Part shown: one piece after another, positions 1 to 6,181 of the stretch
Numbering within the stretch: the first letter of the stretch is position 1
Layout: each line of letters starts with the position of its first letter
DNA from: Betaproteobacteria bacterium
GTDB taxonomy: Bacteria; Pseudomonadota; Gammaproteobacteria; Burkholderiales; Casimicrobiaceae
Assembly: GCA_005883655.1 (NCBI GenBank)
Contig: VBDA01000164.1
Span: forward strand, 2,043 to 11,435
Direction: 5' to 3'
Length of the DNA stretch: 9,393 bases
The notes under the pieces: model-generated
Seen by the model: the letters and a program-made list of their open reading frames with translations, nothing else
Told to the model about the DNA's origin: nothing
The model's database searches: none
Made by a program: the position numbers and the translations under genes

Positions 1-1199
1 TCACTCATACCCTTGAGCCGGGGGGCATTCGTTGCCTGTATGCCCCGCCCATCGGCACCGTGGCAGGCTCCACAGGTGACATAGGGATCCTGGCCGTTCT
101 TCGCGTTACCGTGCACCGTGGCCGGGGCAGGATTATCCGGCAGCGTCCTGATATAAGCGACGACGTTAGCGATAGCGGCGTCATCGGTTAGCGTCGCCGC
201 CATCGGCGCCATCATCTTACCAAAGACATCTTTGTCGTGTGTGCCCCGAGCGCCGTCCTTGAAATTTTTCAATTGCCGTTTCAGATACCAATCTCGCTGA
301 CCACTTAATTTCGGCGCATTCAGCGCGGGGTTACCCTCCGCCTGGAGGCCATGACAGGCAGCGCACACTGCAAACAATGGCTTGCCTGCTGCGGCATCGC
401 CGGGGACTTGAGCTCGGGATTGCGTATACGTCGGATAGCCCGCTAACCACGCCTGAAACGCAGGCTCCTCTTCAACGATGACTTTGCCCCGCATGGCGAA
501 ATGGGCAATGCCGCACAATTGCTCGCAGAAGGCGTCGAAGCTGCCGGTGCGGGTTGGAGTGAACCACACATAGGTGACCAGGCCCGGCACCATATTCATC
601 TTCGAGCGGAACTGAGGCACCGTAAAGTCGTGCAGGACGTCTATCGAGCGGAGCTCCAGCTTGACCGGCTTGCCCATCGGGAGATGCAGCTCCGGGCCTG
701 CTATCAGGATGTCGTCCTGCCCGTTGGGATCGTCTGGATTCATACCGAACGGGTTCTCATCGGTGATGAAACGGGCATCGACGGTGCCCAGGACGCCGTC
801 CTTCCCGGGAGCGCGATAGTTGAAGTTCCACTGCCGGCCCACAACCTCCATCACGGCTGCGTCTTTCGGGACCTCGATGAACTTGGCCCATGCGAACAAA
901 CCAGGGGCCAACATCGCGATGACGCCCACCGCGGTCCCCAGGATAAGCGCTCCTTCCAGCTTTTTGCTTTCCGGTTCGTAGTGCGCCTTTATTCCCTTCC
1001 GGTGACGGTAGCGCCACACGCAATAGGCCATGAACAAATTGACGGTGACGAACACAAATCCCGTGACCCAGAAGGTGATCGTTACGGTCTCATCGATCGC
1101 ATCCCAATTGGAGGCGATCGGTGTGAAATACCACGGGCTCAGGTAGTGAAACAGGATGGAGCCGACGACCAATAAGATCAATGCGACTGCTACGACCAT
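1..1199 (-). CDS. coxB: Cytochrome c oxidase subunit II with two fused C-terminal cytochrome c domains (3' end outside window)
   Basis: Subunit II of an aa3-type haem-copper oxidase, taking electrons from cytochrome c through the CuA centre. My reading of the minus strand gives 399 codons that run off the left edge without a stop. Two membrane helices lie at about residues 2-19 and 41-61, with a third hydrophobic stretch at 85-104. The motif SPWYFTPIASNW (21-32) is typical of this CoxB branch. The CuA site is H190 plus CEQLCGIAHFAM (225-236: C225, C229, H233, M236). Two haem c motifs follow: CAACH (279-283), with MMAPM (329-333) as the likely axial-Met region, and CGACH (376-380). The second domain is cut by the window. 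The ATG at 1199 gives a short N-terminus ending directly in the first helix; no ATG, GTG or TTG lies between it and the upstream in-frame stop, and the ribosome site is weak. Position 3 of the CuA loop is Gln where Glu is usual. Other oxidase genes are expected beyond the left edge. Confidence 0.95.
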   Translation of the reverse strand, partial: MVVAVALILLVVGSILFHYLSPWYFTPIASNWDAIDETVTITFWVTGFVFVTVNLFMAYCVWRYRHRKGIKAHYEPESKKLEGALILGTAVGVIAMLAPGLFAWAKFIEVPKDAAVMEVVGRQWNFNYRAPGKDGVLGTVDARFITDENPFGMNPDDPNGQDDILIAGPELHLPMGKPVKLELRSIDVLHDFTVPQFRSKMNMVPGLVTYVWFTPTRTGSFDAFCEQLCGIAHFAMRGKVIVEEEPAFQAWLAGYPTYTQSRAQVPGDAAAGKPLFAVCAACHGLQAEGNPALNAPKLSGQRDWYLKRQLKNFKDGARGTHDKDVFGKMMAPMAATLTDDAAIANVVAYIRTLPDNPAPATVHGNAKNGQDPYVTCGACHGADGRGIQATNAPRLKGMS

Positions 1200-1396
1200 T
1201 GTGATGGCCCCAGTTGATTGGACAGAATTTCGCAGCCGATGCGTGATGAACCGCGGGCACTGTTCTCCACGGCGCCGGTTGCGGCCGCTCTCACGCCGCG
1301 GAGCCCGGCGCGATGGGCAACCCGATTCGTGCTCACGCAGCTTGTCTCATTTCCAGAAATGCATTGTCGACCCAACGACCCCTTGCCGTCCAGACC

Positions 1397-1473
1397 TGGC
1401 GCGCCCGACAGGAGTCGAACCTGTGACCTTTGGCTTCGGAAACCAACACTCTATCCAACTGAGCTACGGGCGC
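1397..1473 (-). tRNA. tRNA-Arg (anticodon CCG)
   Basis: The minus strand folds into a complete 77-nt cloverleaf. The acceptor stem GCGCCCG pairs with CGGGCGC. The D arm is GCTC/GAGT with one G-U pair. The anticodon stem TTGGT/GCCAA (one T-G pair) encloses the loop TTCCGAA, so the anticodon is CCG, reading arginine codon CGG. The T arm is ACAGG/CCTGT around TTCGACT. The discriminator is G and the terminal CCA is encoded. It lies alone between coxB and the cytochrome gene. No integration scar or partial tRNA copy is visible in the window. Confidence 0.97.
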
Positions 1474-1482
1474 CCGCCGTGC

Positions 1483-1511
1483 ATTTTACGCACCGCGTAC
1501 GCTACAGTCCA
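1483..1511 (-). promoter_or_regulatory. Sigma70-like promoter of tRNA-Arg
   Basis: On the minus strand TGGACT (1511-1506, 4 of 6 matches to TTGACA) is followed after exactly 17 bases by TAAAAT (1488-1483, 5 of 6 matches to TATAAT). Transcription would begin about 8-10 bases before the mature tRNA 5' end at 1473. Spacing and position fit a short-leader tRNA promoter. The call is by eye only. Confidence 0.5.
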
Positions 1512-1552
1512 TTCGACCGCGGCGTTTCAGTCCGGTGCCAATATGCCCGGGC

Positions 1553-1558
1553 TATAAT
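1553..1558 (+). promoter_or_regulatory. Candidate -10 element (TATAAT) for the cytochrome gene
   Basis: A perfect TATAAT lies 50 bases upstream of the cytochrome ATG at 1608. No good -35 hexamer is seen at 15-19 bases spacing, so an activator or a weak promoter would be needed. Confidence 0.3.
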
Positions 1559-1594
1559 GCGCGCTTCGCGCTACCGGCCCTTTGGGCCGAGCCC

Positions 1595-1600
1595 GAAGGA
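1595..1600 (+). promoter_or_regulatory. Ribosome binding site deciding the cytochrome start
   Basis: GAAGGA sits 7 bases before the ATG at 1608. This start is followed at once by a short polar head and a single membrane helix, as expected for an anchored cytochrome. It is therefore preferred over the in-frame open sequence that continues upstream through the tRNA. Confidence 0.7.
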
Positions 1601-1607
1601 TCTCGAA

Positions 1608-2261
1608 ATGAGCGACGGCCAGTCCACATTCATCAAGACGCACAAGCAGCTGGTCGTGGTCGTTGCGCTCGGTTTCCTGATACCAATCGCTTTGATCGTA
1701 TCGCTTTCGCAACTTGTCACCGACATGAAGCCGCCTGGAGACGCGGAAGCCCACAGTCAACTCCTGTCGCGCATCAAGCCTTTCGGCGAGGTCACGATTG
1801 CGGATGCGAGCAGCCCGAAAGGCAATCTTACCGGCGAGCAGGTCTTTCAATCGGTGTGCAAGACCTGTCACGAGCCGGGGATCGCCGGCGCACCCAAGGT
1901 CGGCGACAAGGCTCAATGGGCCGCCTCGAACAAGAAGGGCTACGAGGCCCTCGTGCAGCACGCTATCAACGGTATTCAGGAAGCCGGCAAGGTCATGCCT
2001 CCCAAAGGCGGCAACCCCGATCTTGCCGATGTAGAAGTGCAGCGCGCAGTGGTTTACATGGCCAACCGTTCGGGCGCGAATTTCAAGGAGCCTGCTGCAC
2101 CTTCCGCCACGGCGTCGCCATCGCCACCCGCCACGGCGGCGATGGCATCGCCGGCTGCGGCAGTTCCGGCCCCCTCATCTTCCGCAGCACCCATGGCGGC
2201 CACTGCAACACTGCAAGCTCGAGCGGGCGGCCGCTCGATATGGCCGCCGGCCAAGCCATGA
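1608..2261 (+). CDS. Membrane-anchored c5-like cytochrome, N-terminal part of a frameshifted di-haem protein
   Basis: A c-type cytochrome that would carry electrons on the periplasmic side of the inner membrane. The 217-residue product has an uncleaved-looking membrane helix (about residues 14-37, KQLVVVVALGFLIPIALIVS), then a c5-type domain with haem motif CKTCH (84-88) and a likely axial Met at 130 in KVMPPKGGNPDL. An Ala/Pro/Ser-rich linker runs from about 161 to 207. After the linker the frame runs into a short tail (RSIWPPAKP) and a stop at 2261. The second haem domain continues in the -1 frame from about 2240. I therefore read this as the front half of one two-domain gene disrupted near 2219-2245, where the sequence appears to lack one base. 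The alternative is a genuine single-haem protein ending here. Nearby coxB suggests a role as an oxidase electron donor; that is inference. Confidence 0.8.
   Translation: MSDGQSTFIKTHKQLVVVVALGFLIPIALIVSLSQLVTDMKPPGDAEAHSQLLSRIKPFGEVTIADASSPKGNLTGEQVFQSVCKTCHEPGIAGAPKVGDKAQWAASNKKGYEALVQHAINGIQEAGKVMPPKGGNPDLADVEVQRAVVYMANRSGANFKEPAAPSATASPSPPATAAMASPAAAVPAPSSSAAPMAATATLQARAGGRSIWPPAKP
2219..2238 (+). repeat. GC-rich hairpin at the cytochrome frame change
   Basis: TCGAGCGG (2219-2226) and CCGCTCGA (2231-2238) form a perfect 8-bp inverted repeat with a GCGG loop. It lies at the point where the coding potential changes frame. Such a hairpin can promote base loss in replication or sequencing. 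I see no slippery heptamer that would support programmed frameshifting. Confidence 0.6.
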
Positions 2262-2497
2262 TGCAAAAGGATGGCTGCGGCGCGTGCCACGCCGTCGACA
2301 AGAAGATCGTCGGTCCCGCGTATCAGGACGTCGCCGCGAAGTACAAAGGCGATGCCGGAGCGTTGGCCAAGTTGAGTCAGAAGGTCAAAACGGGCGGTGC
2401 CGGTGTTTGGGGTCCGGTGCCGATGCCGCCCAACCCACAGGTCGCCGACGGTGACATCAAGGCTCTGGTGAGCTGGATACTCACCTTGAAAAAATAG
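2240..2497 (+). CDS. c551-like cytochrome domain, C-terminal part of the frameshifted di-haem protein
   Basis: An 85-residue class I cytochrome domain resembling c551/c8-type carriers. It has haem motif CGACH (residues 13-17 from the ATG at 2240), then KKIVGPAYQDVAAKYKGD (21-38), typical of this family, and an axial Met at 62 in VWGPVPMPPNP. The C-terminal helix ends in SWILTLKK. Read from its own ATG it has no signal peptide, so it could not be exported and would not receive haem through the periplasmic maturation system. The reading frame is open further upstream, but that upstream translation looks like out-of-frame sequence. The domain starts inside the end of the preceding frame (22 bases shared), so a -1 shift would fuse the two halves. 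I treat it as the back half of the preceding gene. Its stop is 21 bases from the convergent helicase stop. Confidence 0.75.
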   Translation: MAAGQAMMQKDGCGACHAVDKKIVGPAYQDVAAKYKGDAGALAKLSQKVKTGGAGVWGPVPMPPNPQVADGDIKALVSWILTLKK

Positions 2498-3221
2498 CCG
2501 GGTCGAACAAGAGTAGATTCAGCGCGTCAGCATCGCGCGCAGACTCTTCAAGCGCGCGTTTCCTGCTTCCTTTTCCCGCGCGAGCTCTTCCGGACCGGCG
2601 GGCACGTCGGCGTGGCGTAAATCCTCTTGGGTCAACTCCGCGATAAAACGTGACGGCTCGGCATCGTGCCACTCGCCCGCGCGTTTGCGCCGCCGGCACC
2701 ACGATAACTGCAGGCTCCGCTGCGCGCGCGTCATGCCGACGTACATCAGGCGCCGCTCCTCGTCGACGCTGCCGGACGCGACCGACTCGCGGTGCGGCAG
2801 AATGCCTTCCTCGACCCCCACCATGAACACGTGGCGGAATTCGAGGCCTTTAGCCGCGTGCAAGGTCGACAAACGGACTGCCTCGGGTGCATCGCCCTCC
2901 TGACCTTCGAGCATGGTGATCAGCGCAACCATCTGCGTCAGCTCCAGCAGATTCTTTCCATCGGCCGCGCCTTTGGTCGACAGCCAGCCGACAAAATCGC
3001 GCACGCTTTCCGAGCGTGACTGCGCCTGTGCCTTGTCAAACGTATCGAACAGATAACTTTCATAGCCGATGGCCGAGACGAGATCGGATAGCAGCGTGCC
3101 CGCGGCTTCGCGCTCGGCACGGTGCCTCAATCCGTTGATCAATGTGCCGAACTCGAGCAGCGCGCCGTGCTGCCGTGGCGGGAGATCTAGCGCTGGCGAA
3201 TCGACGTAGATTGCCGCGAAC

Positions 3222-3294
3222 AGGCTCCCGCCGTGTGCCTTGGCAGCGGCGCCGAGTTTGTCCAGCGTTTGCGCGCCAATGCCGCGCCTGGGCG
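3222..3294 (-). repeat. Internal direct repeat, native copy (in the helicase C-terminal half)
   Basis: A 73-bp segment encoding PRRGIGAQTLDKLGAAAKAHGGSL in its normal helicase context (VTTPRRGIG...). It matches 4213-4285 at 67 of 73 positions with no gaps by my hand alignment. This is the expected location in Rep/UvrD proteins, so I take it as the native copy. Confidence 0.9.
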
Positions 3295-4212
3295 TCGTCA
3301 CGGCGCGTACGAAGGCCGGATTGTCGTCGTCGTTGGCGATCAGCCGCAGGTACGAGACGAGGTCCTTGATCTCGGTGCGCTCGAACCAGGATTGGCCACC
3401 GCTGATGAGATACGGCACGTTTTGCGCCGATAGCGCGCGCTCGAACGCGCGCGCCTGATGATTGCCTCGAAACAGGACGGCGAAGTCCGAGAACCCGCTT
3501 CGCTGCTCGAACTTCTGCGCTAGCAGGCGGCGCGCGACGCCCTCGGCCTCAGCCTCCTCGTCCGCCGCCGGCACGACACGAATGAAGTCGCCCAAACCCC
3601 GCTCGCTCCACAATTTCTTATCGTAGAGCTTGGCATTGTTTGCGATCAGCGCGTTTGCCGAGCGCAGTATGCGCGCCTCGGAACGATAATTCTGCTCGAG
3701 CTTGATGACCTTGAACGAATTGAAGTCGTGTGGCAGCTGCTCCAGGTTCTCGATGGTCGCGCCGCGCCAGCCGTAGATTGCCTGATCGTCGTCGCCCACG
3801 GCGGTAAATGCCGCGCGTGTGCCTACCAGCATTTTGAGCAAGCGGTACTGGACAGGATTGGTGTCCTGGTACTCGTCGATCAGAAGGTAGGAAAGCCGGT
3901 CGCGCCATCGTCCAGCGGCGGCAGCGTCGCGTTCGAGCGCTGCGAGCGGCATGGCGATCAGATCGTCGAAGTCCACCGCCTGATAGGAGCGCAGCGTCTG
4001 ATCGTAGCTCTGATAGGCGCGCGCGGCGGCAAGGTCGGCATCGTTCGACGCGGCGCTGAGCGCTTCGACCGGTGTGACCAGCGAGTTTTTCCAGGCGCTG
4101 ATTCGCCACTGGGCGGCGCGTGCGCGCGCCCGGTCGGAGGTCGCCAGCAGCTCCGAGACAATCGCCTCGATGTCGCCCGGATCGAGAATGGAAAAGCGGT
4201 TCGCGAGTCCCA

Positions 4213-4285
4213 AGGCTCCCACCGTGTGTCTTGGCAACAGCGCCGAGCTTGTCCAGCGTTTGCGCGCCGATGCCGCGCCTGGGCG
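4213..4285 (-). repeat. Internal direct repeat, displaced copy replacing helicase motif Ib region
   Basis: This copy encodes PRRGIGAQTLDKLGAVAKTHGGSL directly after motif Ia, where the motif Ib region should be. The offset from the native copy is 991 bp. The six differences fall as four synonymous changes and two amino-acid changes (Ala to Val and Ala to Thr). Similarity stops sharply on both sides: after CGCCC on the gene's 5' side and after GGGAGCCT on its 3' side. After it, the coding frame must shift to reach the rest of the helicase. Confidence 0.9.
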
Positions 4286-4530
4286 CACGCTCTCGCATTT
4301 CGCGCGCGGCCTTGTTGGTGAAAGTGATCGCCGCGATATGCGCAGGGTCGAAGCCGCGATCGATCAAGTGCGCGATCTTGGCCGTGATCACGCGCGTCTT
4401 GCCGCTGCCCGCGCCAGCCAGCACGAGCAGCGGGCCATCGAGGTATCGCACCGCGGCGTGCTGCGGTTCGTTGAGCGGAAAATTCATGAGTGATGCCGTG
4501 GACCAGCGAGCGATTTTCTGACTCAGTACA

Positions 4531-4551
4531 TTAGAATGATGTCGATTCTAA
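4531..4551. promoter_or_regulatory. Inverted repeat between the divergent helicase and apaH genes
   Basis: TTAGAAT (4531-4537), a 7-base spacer, then ATTCTAA (4545-4551) form a perfect palindrome in the 106-base divergent intergenic region. Each arm contains TAGAAT, 5 of 6 matches to a -10 box, one facing each gene. Neither has a good -35 partner at normal spacing. It could be a regulator binding site or a pair of back-to-back -10 elements. Confidence 0.35.
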
Positions 4552-4593
4552 CAATGGGTGCCGCTTGACAGCGCGCCAAGTTCAGCTCCGGCC

Positions 4594-5415
4594 ATGAGCC
4601 ACTACGTCGTCGGCGACATCCAGGGATGCCACGCCGAATTCCAGCATCTGCTCGACGTGATCGCATTCGATCCGGCGCACGATTTGCTATGGCTGGTTGG
4701 CGACCTCGTCAATCGGGGTCCGGATTCGCTCGCCGTGTTACGCGCGGTCAAGCGCCTCGGCCCGGCCGCCGTAACGGTGCTCGGCAATCACGACCTGCAC
4801 CTGCTGGCCGTGGCGGCAGGACATCGAGGCGCGCATCGGCAGGACACTCTCGGTGGCATCCTCGACGCGCCGGACCGCGACGAGCTGCTCGCCTGGCTGC
4901 GAACGCGTCCGCTGGTCGTGCGCGACGGCGATTTGCTGCTCGTCCACGCCGGTCTGCTGCCGTCGTGGACGCCGGCGACCGCCGAAATGCTGTCGGCGGA
5001 GGTCGAAGCCATGCTGGACTCGCCCCGGCACGATGATTTTCTGCGTCACCTCTACGGCGATCAGCCTGCGCGCTGGGACCCGACGCTTACCGGCTATGAC
5101 CGGCTTCGCGTCATCGTCAACACGTGCACGCGACTCCGGTTTTGCGCTGCCGATGACACCATGGAACTCTCCGAGAAGCGCGGAATTGATCACACGCCTG
5201 AGGGTTATGCGCCGTGGTTCTCGCACGCCGAGCGCAAATCCGCCGGTGTCACGATACTGTGCGGACATTGGTCGACGATCGATCTGATGCTCTCTCCCAA
5301 CGTGCTGATGCTCGATTCAGGCTGCCTATGGGGGGGAACGCTGACCGCTATCAGGCTTGACGATCGTGAATTATTTCAGGTGCCGAGCCGCTCAAGCCTA
5401 AGGCCACACGGATAG
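4594..5415 (+). CDS. apaH: Bis(5'-nucleosyl)-tetraphosphatase, symmetrical
   Basis: Hydrolyses diadenosine tetraphosphate (Ap4A) symmetrically to two ADP in the cytoplasm, and can remove Np4 caps from RNA in bacteria studied. The 273-residue product has the metallophosphatase signature throughout: GDIQGCH (7-13), GDLVNRGPDS (36-45), GNHDLH (64-69), LLVHAGLLPSW (115-125) and the late CGHWS and LDSGCLWGG motifs. Length matches the family (about 270-280). I chose the ATG at 4594 because homologues begin a few residues before GDIQGC; an in-frame GTG at 4558 would add 12 residues with no better ribosome site. It is divergent from the helicase. Its last 65 bases overlap the 3' end of the convergent acyltransferase gene. 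No damage is seen. Confidence 0.95.
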   Translation: MSHYVVGDIQGCHAEFQHLLDVIAFDPAHDLLWLVGDLVNRGPDSLAVLRAVKRLGPAAVTVLGNHDLHLLAVAAGHRGAHRQDTLGGILDAPDRDELLAWLRTRPLVVRDGDLLLVHAGLLPSWTPATAEMLSAEVEAMLDSPRHDDFLRHLYGDQPARWDPTLTGYDRLRVIVNTCTRLRFCAADDTMELSEKRGIDHTPEGYAPWFSHAERKSAGVTILCGHWSTIDLMLSPNVLMLDSGCLWGGTLTAIRLDDRELFQVPSRSSLRPHG

Positions 5416-6181
5416 CCTGCTCGGCCTCGCGCGATAGTTCGCGACGATGCCGCGCTTGCGCCGCGAGCGCCGGCAACACCGTCATTTCCACGACCATCGC
5501 GCGCTCCCCGAGAACGCGCCAGAACGAGCCCATGAACGATGTTTCGCCGACATATGCGGGTGCGTCGTTGTGACTGCCATCGAGCCGTCGGTAACAGATG
5601 GCGATCGGCTGCAGATGTCCCCGTGCGTCGATTACCGGTTGCAATAGCGAGCCATGAAACGGCAGCAAGGTCGTACCGTCGGTCGTCGTGCCCTCCGGAA
5701 AAATGGCGATGGTGTCTCCTGCGGCGAGAACTTCGCGTGCGTGGTCGTTGACGCGATGTGCGTCGCGCCGCCGCTCGCGCTCGATGAATAGCGTCCCGCA
5801 CCCGGCGATCATCAGACCGACGAGCGGCCACCGCTTCAGCTCCGCTTTGGCGATGAATCTCGCGGGCTGCACCGTATTGAGAACGAAAATATCCAGCCAC
5901 GAGATGTGATTGGCGACGATGAGCATGTTTCCGGGCAATCCGGCGGGCGGCAACCCCTGTGTCCGCGCCCCGACGTGCATGATCCTGAGCAGACGCTCGC
6001 TCCAGCGGCGGATCAGCGCCTGTCGTCGCCGAAGTCCGATCATCGGAAACACGAGGGCGGTGGTCGCGATTCCCTCAAACACGTGCAGGCTCACGCGCGC
6101 GTAGCGATAGACGCGTACGGGAAACGGCGTGCGATCAGCGGAACGATGGATCAGCGGCACGTCACCAGAGATGGTGGCCAT
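5351..6181 (-). CDS. PlsC-type 1-acyl-sn-glycerol-3-phosphate acyltransferase
   Basis: Likely transfers an acyl group to lysophosphatidic acid or a related lysolipid at the inner membrane in phospholipid synthesis. The 276-residue protein has a hydrophobic N-terminal segment (about residues 36-50), the acyltransferase motif I NHISWLD (91-97, catalytic His92 and Asp97), FIER (132-135) and the FPEGT motif (161-165). These are the family's blocks in the right order. The N-terminus is longer than in minimal PlsC, as in many betaproteobacterial paralogues, so the lysolipid specificity (glycerolipid or ornithine lipid type) is open. The ATG overlaps the end of the upstream kinase gene by 20 bp and lacks a visible ribosome site, suggesting translational coupling. 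The 3' end overlaps apaH by 65 bp, tail to tail. Confidence 0.88.
   Translation of the reverse strand: MATISGDVPLIHRSADRTPFPVRVYRYARVSLHVFEGIATTALVFPMIGLRRRQALIRRWSERLLRIMHVGARTQGLPPAGLPGNMLIVANHISWLDIFVLNTVQPARFIAKAELKRWPLVGLMIAGCGTLFIERERRRDAHRVNDHAREVLAAGDTIAIFPEGTTTDGTTLLPFHGSLLQPVIDARGHLQPIAICYRRLDGSHNDAPAYVGETSFMGSFWRVLGERAMVVEMTVLPALAAQARHRRELSREAEQAIRVALGLSGSAPEIIHDRQA

Larger units (their letters stand above)
2519..4487 (-). pseudogene. rep: Rep/UvrD-family (SF1A) ATP-dependent DNA helicase, frameshifted with an internal segment replaced
   Basis: A 3'-5' DNA helicase that unwinds DNA at stalled forks. The first 67 residues from the ATG at 4487 show the Q-motif region (LNEPQHAAV), Walker A AGAGSGKT (24-31) and motif Ia (ITFTNKAAREMRER, 54-67). 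They then continue into RRGIGAQTLDKLGAVAKTHGG, a near copy of sequence found later in the same gene. The usual motif Ib (TFHALG) region is missing. The rest (ALGLANRFSILD onward to the stop at 2519) lies in another frame. It carries motif II LLIDEYQDTNP, motif III VGDDDQAIYGWRGA, motif IV LEQNYRS, motif V LHAAKGLEF and motif VI EERRLMYVGMTRAQ. Overall span, about 655 codons, is normal for Rep. A single active protein is unlikely from this sequence. Rep is favoured over UvrD or PcrA because of the length and the FSILD-type region, but this is not certain. Confidence 0.85.

Noticed and set aside
1397..1473. tRNA gene as an integration site for a mobile element
   Set aside because: No integrase and no second partial tRNA copy in the window, and both flanks carry core respiratory genes.
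1218..1607. In-frame upstream extension of the cytochrome open frame
   Set aside because: It runs through the antisense tRNA-Arg and has no cytochrome or signal features. The ATG at 1608 has a good ribosome site and begins just before the membrane helix.
2218..2234. Adjacent CTCGAG and GCGGCCGC, like a cloning polylinker, inside the cytochrome gene
   Set aside because: Coding sequence of the same gene type continues on both sides, with no vector sequence. Such sites arise by chance in GC-rich Ala/Pro/Ser linkers.
3728..4321. 197-codon plus-strand open frame opposite the helicase
   Set aside because: Composition and lack of motifs fit a shadow of the helicase. It also crosses the displaced repeat, which explains the frame structure.
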